This document shows positions 52,816 to 61,880 of a stretch of DNA of 64,000 nt, in pieces. Each line of letters starts with the position of its first letter. Positions within the stretch are counted from its first letter, which is position 1. The notes below the pieces were generated by a model that was not told where the DNA came from, did no database searches, and worked only from the letters and a program-made list of their open reading frames with translations. The stretch lies in the NCBI RefSeq assembly GCF_937996225.1, contig NZ_CALKTC010000010.1:1-64000 (forward strand). The letters run 5' to 3'. The translations under genes were made by a program, and so were the position numbers. Source of the DNA: an uncultured Campylobacter sp. GTDB taxonomy: Bacteria > Campylobacterota > Campylobacteria > Campylobacterales > Campylobacteraceae.

Positions 52816-53219
52816 TTTGAGAAAATTTTACGCGATTTTTCGCGCTTAAGCCACTCGGACTCGGGCTGGGAGAAATTTACCGCGATGGGCTTACCGTCCA
52901 CGACGATCTGCAAGACCCCGTAAAACGGCACGCTAAGCGTGCTTGCAAAATCCTGCGGCCCAAAGCCCGCCTCGAAAACCAGCTCATCCTTGCTAAGATG
53001 CGCGCTAGAGAGCGTGTATTCCTCCAGCTGCAAAAAGATCGCGGGCATTTTGAAGCTTTTTAAAATTTCCTCCGGCAGCGGCGGGTCAAATTTTATCTGA
53101 TCCGTCCTCGCAACGATGCCAAATCCGCATCCAAGAGCTAAAACGTAGTCCAAAACCGCGCCTATATTCGCACTGCTCGCAGCGATAAATTTATCGTCTT
53201 TTAAAATTTTATCTATCAT
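52812..53219 (-). CDS. small protein with possible SspB-like fold
   Basis: This 135-residue cytoplasmic protein is not recognised by name. Its layout resembles the SspB adaptor of ClpXP: a helix with AVLDYVLALGCGFGIVA, a strand ending IFLQLEEYTLSS, then LVFEAGFGPQDFASTLSVPFYGV and LQIVVDGKPIAVNF. SspB has ALYEWLLDN, IVLNI, VRFNARFGG and VPLAAVLAIY in the same order and spacing. Sequence identity is low, and this is pattern recognition only. A charged C-terminus (EWLKREKSRKIFSK) follows, where SspB has a ClpX-binding tail. It lies one base after pepF and overlaps the helicase gene by four bases. C. jejuni has a small gene at the same place. Confidence 0.6.
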   Translation of the reverse strand: MIDKILKDDKFIAASSANIGAVLDYVLALGCGFGIVARTDQIKFDPPLPEEILKSFKMPAIFLQLEEYTLSSAHLSKDELVFEAGFGPQDFASTLSVPFYGVLQIVVDGKPIAVNFSQPESEWLKREKSRKIFSK

Positions 53220-53220
53220 C

Positions 53221-55134
53221 CTAACCCCTCACAAACTCATCTACAAGCGCCGCGACCTGCTCTATGCCGATGCGCCAAAACTCGCTTTTATTGATATCAA
53301 AGCCGAATTTCGCCACTAGCTTTTGTGGCTCGTCGCTGCCGCCCGAGCTTAAAAACTCGGTGTAAATTTGAACGAAATTTTCGAGCCTGCCGCTCTTATA
53401 CAGCCCGTAAAGCGCGAGCACCAAAAGCTGCGCGTAGGCGTAGGAGTAGCAGTAAAACGGCGAGTGGATGAAGTGCGGGATGTAGCTCCACCAACTTTTG
53501 TAATGATCCTGCAAGATCAGCTCGCCCGCAAACATCTTGCGCGACTCCTCCATCCAAAGCTCATTAATACGGTCTACGCTTAGCTCATCCGCGCTTGCAT
53601 GCACGCGCCGCTCAAAGGTCGTAAATCCGATCTGGCGGTAAAGCGTCGCGAAGATATCTTCGATCTTTGCCGCAAGCATCGCTCTTAGCGCGGCCTTATC
53701 GCTTGCGGTCTGCGAGGGCGTATCCGTATCGCGCGCAGCAAGCTCGCACGAACCCGCAGAGTCTTGCGAAGCGGCGTGTTTTACGGCGTGCTCGCTTGGA
53801 ATTTCACCGCCCTGAGCCTCTTGCGAAGCGTCGCGTTTAAAATTTTGCGAGCCGTCCGAGGCGGCGGTGCTTTTGAAATACGACAAGCCGTTTAAATTTG
53901 AAAAATTTTCGCGCATATAATCAAACACCAGCATCTCGCAGAAAACCGACGCAGTCTCCGCCGTCGTTAGCGGCGTAAAGGAGTTGAAATAGCCCACGCC
54001 GTAGCTTAGATACTGATGTATCGCGTGCCCAAGCTCGTGCGCGAGAGTAAATACGTCGCGGCGCTTGCGCGTGAAATTTAAAAGCACGAAAGGGTGCGTA
54101 TCGCGAGAGCCGGAATGCGAAAACGCGCCGCTTTGCTTATTTTGCGCAGGCATCGCGTCGATCCAGTTTTGCTCAAACGCGATCAGCGCGATCTGCTTAA
54201 ATTTCGGACTAAATTTTTCAAACGCCGCTAGCACGATCTGCTTAGCCTGCTCGAAGCTAAACTCGCTCTCATCGCCCCCAAGCGGCGCGTATCTGTCGTA
54301 ATCATACAGCGCGTCGTAGCCTAAAATTTCGCGCTTTTTGGCGTAAAATTTGCCGACCAGACCGAAGCTTCGCTCCGCTTCTGCGATTAGCGCATCGACG
54401 CTTGCGATATTTATCTGATTTTCCTCGTGCATCACCGCCTCGGCTTTATCGTAACCCCGCAGTTCGCAGCGAATTTTAAGATCGGTTTTGATCATATTGT
54501 AGATGTAGCCAAGCAGGTGGGAGTTTTGCTCTAGCACCGCACTTAGCGAAGCTGCGGCGTCCTTTCGCACCTCGCGATCGGAGCTATGAAGCAAGCTTAA
54601 AATTTCCTCCTCGCCAAGCTTTTGCCCGCGAAAATCAAAGCTCATCCGCGCCATGCTCTCGTCAAAAAGTCGCGAAAACGCCTCGCCGCTTACGGGTGAA
54701 GTTTTTAAAAGCACGCTTTCTTGCGGCAAGCTTAGCTGGTGAGCCCTGCGCCGTTTAAGCAAGCTCAAATAATATCTAAATCTCCCGCCCCCTGCGATAA
54801 ACTCGTCCTGTTTTGCGGCGTCAAGCTCGTTAAACTCGAGCTCAAAAAAAAGCAGGCTCTGCGAAATGTCGTTGCAAGCCTGCTCCGTCTTGGCCTGCTG
54901 CGCCCCAAGGCTCGTATCTCGCGCAAAGCTAAGATGTGCAAAGCTCATTATCTTGCCGATCTGCTCGCTGATGCCCTCATAAAGCTCAAGCGCGCTTAAA
55001 AATTCCTCCGCGCCAAGAGCGTGCAGCTTATCTTTAAATTTAAGCTCAAAATCCCTAGCCTGCGCGGAGGCGCTATCTATCGCGCCGCTAAATTCCGCTT
55101 CGTTTGCAAACAGCTCGCCTAAATTCCAATTCAT
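53221..55134 (-). CDS. pepF: M3-family oligoendopeptidase F
   Basis: A zinc oligopeptidase that degrades short peptides in the cytoplasm. The N-terminal helical domain and the catalytic domain are clear, with HELGHAIHQYLS (HExxH) near 375 and the downstream EMLVFDYM glutamate region. The family continues with KIEDIFATLYRQIGFTTFE. Between these lies a Ser/Asp/Gln/Ala-rich insert (about 420-480; DNA 53700-53868) not expected in the fold. ATG 55134 was chosen because AAGGA precedes it and MNWNLGELF is the conserved start; a longer frame adds 12 residues without support. First gene of the pepF-small protein-helicase-truB unit. Confidence 0.93.
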   Translation of the reverse strand: MNWNLGELFANEAEFSGAIDSASAQARDFELKFKDKLHALGAEEFLSALELYEGISEQIGKIMSFAHLSFARDTSLGAQQAKTEQACNDISQSLLFFELEFNELDAAKQDEFIAGGGRFRYYLSLLKRRRAHQLSLPQESVLLKTSPVSGEAFSRLFDESMARMSFDFRGQKLGEEEILSLLHSSDREVRKDAAASLSAVLEQNSHLLGYIYNMIKTDLKIRCELRGYDKAEAVMHEENQINIASVDALIAEAERSFGLVGKFYAKKREILGYDALYDYDRYAPLGGDESEFSFEQAKQIVLAAFEKFSPKFKQIALIAFEQNWIDAMPAQNKQSGAFSHSGSRDTHPFVLLNFTRKRRDVFTLAHELGHAIHQYLSYGVGYFNSFTPLTTAETASVFCEMLVFDYMRENFSNLNGLSYFKSTAASDGSQNFKRDASQEAQGGEIPSEHAVKHAASQDSAGSCELAARDTDTPSQTASDKAALRAMLAAKIEDIFATLYRQIGFTTFERRVHASADELSVDRINELWMEESRKMFAGELILQDHYKSWWSYIPHFIHSPFYCYSYAYAQLLVLALYGLYKSGRLENFVQIYTEFLSSGGSDEPQKLVAKFGFDINKSEFWRIGIEQVAALVDEFVRG

Positions 55135-55189
55135 CGTTTTCCTTTTAAAATTTTTGGATAATTTTATCAAAAAAGAATAAGTAAAATTT

Positions 55190-55228
55190 TAAAAACCGCA
55201 AATCCGCCGTACGGACGGAATTTGCGGT
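55190..55228 (-). terminator. intrinsic terminator of sstT
   Basis: ACCGCAAAT (55195-55203) and ATTTGCGGT (55220-55228) pair perfectly, with more GC pairing inside (CCGCC, CCGTACGG), and the minus strand continues with TTTTT. It separates sstT from pepF, so pepF has its own promoter or receives read-through. Confidence 0.88.
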
Positions 55229-55243
55229 AAATTTTAAGGTGAG

Positions 55244-56503
55244 TTATTTTTGCATACTTTGCGACGCGATCGCCGTAAAAATCACGTCCGTGGAGCTATT
55301 GATCGCGGTTTCTACAGAGTCTTGGATTACGCCGATGATAAAGCCGATCGCGACTACCTGCATTGCGATGTCGTTTGAGATATTAAAGAGCGAGCACGCA
55401 AGTGGTATCAGCATCAATGAGCCGCCTGGCACGCCGCTAGCGCCGCACGCACCGACCGCCGAGACCACGCAAAGCAGTAGCGCCGTCCAAAAATCGGGAC
55501 GCACGCCGAGCGTATGAGCCGCGGCAAGCGCCAAGATCGCGATTACCACCGCAGCGCCCGCCATATTTATCGTAGCTCCCAAAGGGATCGAGATCGAGCT
55601 TAGCTCGTCGCTGATACCGAGCTTTTTGCATAAATTTAAATTTACCGGGATATTCGCCGCCGAGCTGCGGGTGAAAAACGCCGTGAGGCCGCTTTCGCGC
55701 AGGCAGGTAAATACGAGCGGATACGGATTTTTCTTAATCACCGCAAAGACGATGAGCGGATTTACCACGAGGGCTACGAACGCCATCGCACCTACTAGCA
55801 CGACTACGATTCGTACGTATCCAAGCAGCGCGTCAACGCCGGTTTGATACACGGTAGAAGCTACTAGACCGAAAATTCCAAACGGCGCGAGCTGGATTAC
55901 AAACTGCACGATTTTGGTTACCGCTTCGCTCAGATCGGTAAAAATTTTCTTTGTTTCATTAGTACAAAATTTAAGCGCGACGCCAAGACCTATCGCCCAG
56001 GTTAAAATTCCTACGTAGTTTCCGTGCGCGATAGCGTTTAGCGGATTATCTACAACCTTAAAAAGAAGATCTTTTAGCACGATCCAAACGCTCGCAGGGA
56101 CCGCATTTTCTGCCGCGCCGACATTACTTAGAGCAAGCTGCGTCGGAAATAAAAAGCTGGCTGCTACCCCCACGCACGAGGCTAAAAAGGTGCCTACGAT
56201 ATATAGAACAACCACGCGTTTTAAGCCGCTTGCGCTACCGTATTGTTTATTTACGATCGAGCTCAAGATCAAGATAAAAACTAAAATCGGAGCTACCGCT
56301 TTAAGGGCGCCTACGAATAAATTTCCTAAAATTTCCGCAAAAGCTACTACATTTATTAAAAACGAAGTGTGCTCTGCCGCAATATCGCCTGCCGCTGAAC
56401 GTGCGGCAAAGCCCAAAATAGCTCCTATTATCAAGCCTGTAACTATGCGCAGAACTAGATTTTTATCTTTGTAGCTAGCTACTAATTTTTGAATCGAACT
56501 CAT
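55244..56503 (-). CDS. sstT: Na+-coupled serine/threonine symporter
   Basis: A member of the dicarboxylate/amino acid:cation symporter family in the inner membrane. About eight hydrophobic helices and re-entrant loops are visible, with the signature FFTRSSAANIPVNLNLCKKLG near residue 280 (Ser-rich hairpin) and IPLGATINMAGAAVVIAILAL near 312. The serine uptake role is inferred from similarity to SstT; serine is a main carbon source for Campylobacter. The length of 419 residues is normal. It lies next to metK, divergently, as in C. jejuni, where sstT and metK are neighbours too. Confidence 0.92.
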   Translation of the reverse strand: MSSIQKLVASYKDKNLVLRIVTGLIIGAILGFAARSAAGDIAAEHTSFLINVVAFAEILGNLFVGALKAVAPILVFILILSSIVNKQYGSASGLKRVVVLYIVGTFLASCVGVAASFLFPTQLALSNVGAAENAVPASVWIVLKDLLFKVVDNPLNAIAHGNYVGILTWAIGLGVALKFCTNETKKIFTDLSEAVTKIVQFVIQLAPFGIFGLVASTVYQTGVDALLGYVRIVVVLVGAMAFVALVVNPLIVFAVIKKNPYPLVFTCLRESGLTAFFTRSSAANIPVNLNLCKKLGISDELSSISIPLGATINMAGAAVVIAILALAAAHTLGVRPDFWTALLLCVVSAVGACGASGVPGGSLMLIPLACSLFNISNDIAMQVVAIGFIIGVIQDSVETAINSSTDVIFTAIASQSMQK

Positions 56504-56592
56504 TTTTTACCTTTCAATCAAAACGTCGTTTGAAATATATCGAAATTTTATTTAAGCGCATTTAAATTTGGGCGAAATTTTGTGATTTTTAG

Positions 56593-56620
56593 TTAATCTT
56601 AAAACCTCGTTAGATAAAAT
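56593..56620 (+). promoter_or_regulatory. weak promoter of metK
   Basis: TTAATC (56593-56598) and TAAAAT (56615-56620) are separated by 16 bases, 28 bases before the metK ATG. The match is moderate. There is no SAM-riboswitch-like structure in the short leader. Confidence 0.4.
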
Positions 56621-56647
56621 GACGCGAAATTTTAATTAGGAGCAGAT

Positions 56648-57847
56648 ATGTATCTATTTACCAGCGAGGTCGTAAGCCCCGGACATCCGGACAAGTGCGC
56701 CGATATCATCGCAGACAGCATCGTAGATGAAATTTTAAAGCAGGATCCCAACGGACGCGTCGCAGCAGAGGTTTTCATCGCGGGCAAACACGTAGTAATC
56801 GGCGGCGAAGTAAACGCCAAGATCGATTTTACTCACGACGATTACCGCCACATCGTAAAGGGCGCACTTAGCGAGATCGGTTACAACGACAACCCCTACT
56901 TTACGCGCGCACAGTGCCTGCATCCGCAGGATCTGCAAGTAGACGTATTTTTAAACCAGCAAAGCCCCGACATCAACCAAGGCGTCGATCAAGAGGGCGG
57001 CGAGATCGGAGCTGGAGATCAGGGCATAATGTTCGGCTTCGCAAGCTGCGAGACGAAAAATTTTATGCCGGCTGCGATCACCTACGCAAGAGCGCTTTGC
57101 GATCACGTTTATGCCTACGCGAAATCCCATCCCAACGAGCTTGGCGTTGATATTAAAACGCAGGTTACGGTCGATTACGGCACGAAGAGCAATTTTGAGG
57201 AATGCAAGCCGCAAAGCATCCATACGATCGTGGTTTCCGCGCCATGCGTCGAGAGCATGAGTATCGAGCGCGTCCGAGATCTGATCGGAAATTTGATCGA
57301 TTCGGCGGGGCTTCCGAAAGAGCTTTACGACAAAAGCAAGACTATCATCTACATCAACCCGACCGGCCGCTACGTAAATCACAGCTCGCTTCACGACAGC
57401 GGCCTAACGGGACGCAAACTGATCGTCGATAGCTTCGGCGGCTACAGCCCGATCGGCGGCGGCGCTCAAAGCAGCAAAGACTACACTAAGGTCGATCGCA
57501 GCGGGCTTTATGCGGCGCGTTATATCGCCAAAAACATCGTCGCGGCGGGGCTTGCGAAAAAATGCATCGTCCAGCTCAGCTACGCAATCGGCGTCGCAAA
57601 GCCCGTCAGCGTCAGCGTCGATTGTATGGGGACGAATTTAGGCGCGGCGAGCGACGATGAGCTATCCGCTTTCGTGCTTGAAAAATTCCCGCTCACGCCG
57701 CGCTGGATTATCGATAAATTCGGTCTTGATCGCCCAGGCAAAGGAAGCTTTCTCTACGCCGACGTCGCCGCGCGCGGACAGGTCGGAAACGACGAATATC
57801 CGTGGGAGCAGCTTGATGGCGTCGAGCTTTTTAAGGCTTTGAAATAA
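56648..57847 (+). CDS. metK: S-adenosylmethionine synthase
   Basis: It makes S-adenosylmethionine from methionine and ATP. The 399 residues contain GHPDKCADIIAD near 14, GAGDQGIMFGFA near 122 and GGGAQSSKDYTKVDRSGLYAARY near 275 with the K/R residues of the active site. The GGAG upstream is well placed. It stands alone, followed by two hairpins that act as terminator. Identification is certain. Confidence 0.98.
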   Translation: MYLFTSEVVSPGHPDKCADIIADSIVDEILKQDPNGRVAAEVFIAGKHVVIGGEVNAKIDFTHDDYRHIVKGALSEIGYNDNPYFTRAQCLHPQDLQVDVFLNQQSPDINQGVDQEGGEIGAGDQGIMFGFASCETKNFMPAAITYARALCDHVYAYAKSHPNELGVDIKTQVTVDYGTKSNFEECKPQSIHTIVVSAPCVESMSIERVRDLIGNLIDSAGLPKELYDKSKTIIYINPTGRYVNHSSLHDSGLTGRKLIVDSFGGYSPIGGGAQSSKDYTKVDRSGLYAARYIAKNIVAAGLAKKCIVQLSYAIGVAKPVSVSVDCMGTNLGAASDDELSAFVLEKFPLTPRWIIDKFGLDRPGKGSFLYADVAARGQVGNDEYPWEQLDGVELFKALK

Positions 57848-57890
57848 AATTTTACGCTTTGCAGTAGCGCCTTTTTAGCTTACGACATTC

Positions 57891-57955
57891 GCTAGGCTTG
57901 CAGCAGCGAGCCTAGCTCAATATTCTACGCGGCTTTTGCATGCCGCGTAGTTTTA
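57891..57955 (+). terminator. double hairpin terminator of metK
   Basis: GCTAGGCT/AGCCTAGC (57891-57916) is followed by CTACGCGGC (57925-57933) pairing perfectly with GCCGCGTAG (57942-57950) and then TTTT. The second is a good intrinsic terminator on the plus strand. Confidence 0.85.
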
Positions 57956-58916
57956 TCGCATCTCAAGAAATAGCGTTGCGGCAAAATTCTCCATCAAAAT
58001 TCTAAGCCATGAAATTTAAGAGTTCTAGCAGGTAGAATTGAATTTTAAAAATTTTAGGCGCAACTCGCACAAAATTTTAAAATTGACGCGGTGAAATTCC
58101 AAGGCTGAGCCCGTCTAGTTTAGTGATAAATTCCAGCCGAGGTGGGCTTTTAAAATTTGCACACAAGCTTTAAATCTGCAATCGCTTAAAATGAAATTTA
58201 ACCTATAAAATTTTTTCTAACGCGCTTTGTACTTAATCTCCGAAAGACAAAATTTTAAATTCTCCCTACTTGTGATGTTTAAGCGTGTAGATTTTAAAAT
58301 TTTGCCATTTTATTTGAAGTTTGCCGCTTTTATTTAGCAAGAAAACCCCCGAAGCAAATTTCATTTAAAAGCGGCATTTGCAAGATAAAAGTGCTGAAAT
58401 TTTAAAATATGGAATTTATGAACGCTACTAATTTAAAATCTCAGATTGGCACGCTTCGCCAAAGCCCCTCCGCTAACTACACGAAATGAAAAAGCAAGAT
58501 TAAATTCTCCCGCGCATGATGTCGCCCGCAAACGAGCACGGCGGAATATCAAGCTTAAATAACGCAAAAGATAAAAGAATAAAGCAAAAAGATAGGAGGC
58601 TTGGAGCTTGATAAAATTCTAGCCTTGTGCGGCGGCGACCGAGCGGCTTTTAAATTTGGCTTTAAACGCAGCGATGCGAATTCTGTGCCTTAATTTAAAT
58701 GCTAAAGCAGCGATAAAATTTTATCGCCGCTTTCATAAATTAAAATTTTAAAGATACTCCGAGCTACGCAGCTGCAAATAAGCAAATCGCCTACATTTTA
58801 ATCACCCGCGCCTCGCCTAAATCTCTTAAATTGCCGATCAAATTTAAGCCGCATACACCTTTATCTAGCGCTTAGTTTAGCCGCGCGGCATAAAAACGCA
58901 GCTAAAAAATGAAGCG
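57956..58916. repeat. 960-base non-coding RAATTY-rich spacer
   Basis: No gene or RNA is recognised. AAATTT-class words recur throughout. Several segments such as GCGGTGAAATTCCAAGGC resemble degenerate units seen in the other spacers. Confidence 0.5.
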
Positions 58917-60101
58917 CTATTTCGTTTGATTATCCTCATTTTTTGGTGCGGCAGTGCTTGCATTTATCTCGCTGGCTGCGCTATTTACGGGCTCAGGAAC
59001 AGAGATTTTTTTCACCGAAGCGGTAAAATTCTGCTCGGCTTCAACGTCGCCCGTTTTTTCGATATATGTAAAATCGCCCATCTTCGTCCACGTTCTAGCT
59101 TTAGCTAAAAACGCCTTTTGGCTCTCCCAAATCTCTTTGAAGTCGGGATTTTTCTCGCTTTCTTCGGCTAAAATTTCATCCGTCGCCTTGCGAAGCGCAC
59201 GCATAATTTCAGGCGAAAAAGAGCGAATCTGAACGTTTGGATATTTCTTTTTGATCTCGTCCCAAATTATTACGTTTTTATAAAACGTCTCGTTTTCTGC
59301 GTATTCGCGCGCCTTAGCGATCGAAGCCTCTAGGATATTTTGCAAGTCCTTAGGAAGCTTCTGCCAAGTTTGTAGATTTATCACGATCTGCTGCTCGCTA
59401 GCGGGTTCTTGCCATCCCGTATAATAGTAATTTGCGACCTTATGAAAGCCTAGAGGTATATCAAAGCTAGGACTTGCCCACTCAACCGCATCGATGGTGC
59501 CCATCTCTAGCGCCATATATAGCTCGCCTACCGGTATTGTAGCGACTGCGACGCCAAGGCGGCTCATAACCTCCCCGCCAAAGCTTGGAATTCTAAATTT
59601 AAGCCCTTTTAAATCATCTAACGTATTAATCTCTTTTTTAAACCAACCACCCATCTGCATGCCGCTATTTAGGATATTAAAGACCTTTAGATTGCTTTTA
59701 GCATAGAATTTATCCGCTAGTTCCTTACCCCCGCCAAAGTAATACCAAGCGTGTTGCTCATCTTTCGTCATACCAAAAGGCACCGTCGTAAACAGCATAT
59801 TCGCGCTATTTTTGCCTTTATAATAGTAGCTCGCAGTATAGCCTAAATCGTATTGTCCGTTTTTGACCATATCATAGATCGCAAAAGGCGCTTTATGTTT
59901 GCTGGGCGTGTCGATGCTGATTTTCAGCCTACCATCAGACATACTATCTGCAAGATCTGCCATACGCTTGGCGACATCGCCTACGATAGGCATACTAAGC
60001 TCGTAAGTCTGAGCTAGCTTAAGGCGATAAACTTTCTTATCCGCGCCCCACAGCGACGTGGCTATAATCAAACTTAATCCGACAAGAATCAATTTTTTCA
60101 T
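58917..60101 (-). CDS. TRAP transporter substrate-binding protein (DctP family)
   Basis: A periplasmic binding protein for carboxylate-like ligands that works with DctQ/DctM membrane subunits. A signal peptide (KKLILVGLSLIIATSLWG) is followed by the DctP fold. FRIPSFGGEVMSRLG near 167 includes the conserved Arg that binds the ligand carboxylate, and ALEMGTIDAVEWASPSFD (about 195) fits the family. The mature protein is extended by about 40 Ser/Ala/Asn-rich residues at the C-terminus. No DctQ or DctM gene lies next to it, so its membrane partner must be encoded elsewhere. It is divergent from mqo, with a shared 121-base promoter region. Confidence 0.88.
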   Translation of the reverse strand: MKKLILVGLSLIIATSLWGADKKVYRLKLAQTYELSMPIVGDVAKRMADLADSMSDGRLKISIDTPSKHKAPFAIYDMVKNGQYDLGYTASYYYKGKNSANMLFTTVPFGMTKDEQHAWYYFGGGKELADKFYAKSNLKVFNILNSGMQMGGWFKKEINTLDDLKGLKFRIPSFGGEVMSRLGVAVATIPVGELYMALEMGTIDAVEWASPSFDIPLGFHKVANYYYTGWQEPASEQQIVINLQTWQKLPKDLQNILEASIAKAREYAENETFYKNVIIWDEIKKKYPNVQIRSFSPEIMRALRKATDEILAEESEKNPDFKEIWESQKAFLAKARTWTKMGDFTYIEKTGDVEAEQNFTASVKKISVPEPVNSAASEINASTAAPKNEDNQTK

Positions 60102-60222
60102 ATACTACTCCCAAAATGAAATGGTGCGAATTTTATATAAAATCATCTAAATTCACGCTTTTATAACTAGCTTTTAAGCGAAATTTTCGCACAATTGCAG
60201 CCAAATTCGATAAGGAAAGGGC

Positions 60223-61569
60223 ATGCAAGAAAAACATTACGACGTAATCATCATAGGCGGCGGTATCACGGGCAGTGCACTAGCATATGTATTGGCAGAA
60301 TTTAGCGGGATCAAAAATATCGCTCTACTTGAAAAATACGAAGGGCTTGCGACGCTAAATTCTAAAGCCAGCGCAAACTCTCAGACGATTCATTGCGGCG
60401 ACATCGAGACCAACTACGACCTGCAAAAAGCAACCGAAGTCAAGCGCAAGGCGGATATGATCGTGAAATATTGCCAAAAGCACGGATATGAGAATAAATT
60501 TTTATTTCAGGGGCAGAAAATGGCTCTTGGCGTGGGCGAAAGCGAGGTAGAGCTAATTAAAGAGCGCTTTGAGAAATTTAAAGAGCTTTATCCGTATTTG
60601 CAGCTTTTCGACAAGGAAGAGCTCAAAAAAATCGAGCCCAAGCTAGTTTTTGACGGACGCGGCGAGGAGCGAGCGGAGGATATCGTAGCAATGGGCGTGC
60701 AATCGGGAGTTTACACGACGATCGATTACGGCGCGATGGCGAATTCCTTCGTGCAAAACGCTAAAAACGTGGAGGGTAAAACCTGCGATCTGTACCTAAA
60801 CACCGAGGTACAAAACATCACTAAAGTAGGCGATAAGTTCTATATCCGCACTGCAAATAGACTCTCGCTAAGCGCCGATTTCGTAGTCGTAGATGCAGGC
60901 GCTCACTCGCTGTGGCTAGCGCACAAAATGGGGCTTGGGCAGGATCTTAGCACGATTTGCATCGCGGGCAGCTTCTATCTAACCAAGCAAAAGCTTCTAA
61001 ACGGCAAGGTTTACATGGTGCAAAACCCAAAGCTTCCATTTGCCGCGCTTCACGGCGATCCGGATTTACTCGCAGACGGCTGCACGAGATTTGGCCCTAC
61101 CGCACTTACACTGCCGAAGCTTGAGCGCTACAAGGGCTGTCGTTCGGTGCCGGAATTTTTTCAGTCATTAAATTTTGACATGGACGTAGCCAAGGTTATT
61201 TGGCAAAATTTTGGCGATAGCGAGGTAAGGGACTTCTTAATCCGCAATATAGGCTTTGAGATACCGATTTTAGGTAAAAAGCTTTTCATCAAAAATGCGC
61301 GCAAGATCATACCTAGCATCCGCGAGGAGGATATTTACTACGCCAAGGGCTTTGGCGGCGTGCGCCCGCAAGTAATCTCACACTCGCAAAAAAAGCTGCT
61401 TTTAGGCGAAGCAAGAATAGGCGAAAATCCGGGGATTATCTTTAATATGACCCCAAGCCCCGGCGCTACGAGCTGCCTAGGTAACGCGCTTCGCGACGCA
61501 AAAAGTGCTTGCGAATATTTAGGAGCGAGCTTTGATGATGCAAAATTTGACGCGGAAATGATGCAATAA
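60223..61569 (+). CDS. mqo: malate:quinone oxidoreductase
   Basis: It oxidises malate to oxaloacetate at the inner face of the membrane and passes electrons to quinone, replacing or supporting malate dehydrogenase. The 448 residues start with the FAD site YDVIIIGGGITGSALAYVLAE. The Mqo-type text LEKYEGLATLNSKASANSQT and IHCGDIETNYDLQKA follow (about 38-70). Near the C-terminus is GFGGVRPQVI, and NMTPSPGATSCLGNA closes the FAD site. The protein is closer to the Campylobacter/Helicobacter Mqo group than to E. coli Mqo. AAGGAAAGGGC precedes the ATG. It is followed by a dense RAATTY array. Confidence 0.88.
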   Translation: MQEKHYDVIIIGGGITGSALAYVLAEFSGIKNIALLEKYEGLATLNSKASANSQTIHCGDIETNYDLQKATEVKRKADMIVKYCQKHGYENKFLFQGQKMALGVGESEVELIKERFEKFKELYPYLQLFDKEELKKIEPKLVFDGRGEERAEDIVAMGVQSGVYTTIDYGAMANSFVQNAKNVEGKTCDLYLNTEVQNITKVGDKFYIRTANRLSLSADFVVVDAGAHSLWLAHKMGLGQDLSTICIAGSFYLTKQKLLNGKVYMVQNPKLPFAALHGDPDLLADGCTRFGPTALTLPKLERYKGCRSVPEFFQSLNFDMDVAKVIWQNFGDSEVRDFLIRNIGFEIPILGKKLFIKNARKIIPSIREEDIYYAKGFGGVRPQVISHSQKKLLLGEARIGENPGIIFNMTPSPGATSCLGNALRDAKSACEYLGASFDDAKFDAEMMQ

Positions 61570-61880
61570 AGAGGAATTTTTAAATTTTGCTCGGGCAAAA
61601 ATTTTAAAATTTTACTTCGGCGAGGATTTTAAAATTTTGCTCGCGCTTCACATCTAGAGAGTTTTAAAATTTCATTCAAACGCGAATTTTTAGAATTTAA
61701 CCTGCACTGCAAGCTATGAAATTTTAAAATTTCGCCGTGCCTTAGGAATTCTAAAATTCTCTCGAGCCATAAAATTTTAAAATTCCTTCGTCTAACGAAT
61801 TTTAAAATTTAGAAATTTCAAAATTTTGCGTAAAATTTCGCCTAATGCGGCGATAAAATTTTAAATTTAAAGGAGAAAAG
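61570..61880. repeat. dense RAATTY array between mqo and pyk
   Basis: By eye 21 RAATTY hexamers occur in 311 bases (AAATTT, GAATTT, AAATTC and GAATTC). Several form the double palindrome RAATTYTARAATTY or close to it (for example GAATTCTAAAATTC). The centres of the nine main blocks are about 61581, 61606, 61632, 61667, 61691, 61726, 61753, 61779 and 61805, a spacing of 24-35 bases. The segments between them are GC-rich and unrelated. The pyk ribosome site AAGGAG lies at the right end. Confidence 0.8.

Noticed and set aside
56500..56647. SAM riboswitch in front of metK
   Set aside because: The region between sstT and metK is short and AT-rich and shows no matching stems.
61570..61880. CRISPR array
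   Set aside because: The repeated blocks are short AT palindromes of 12-18 bases with variable spacing of 24-35 bases and no exact repeat; no cas genes are nearby.
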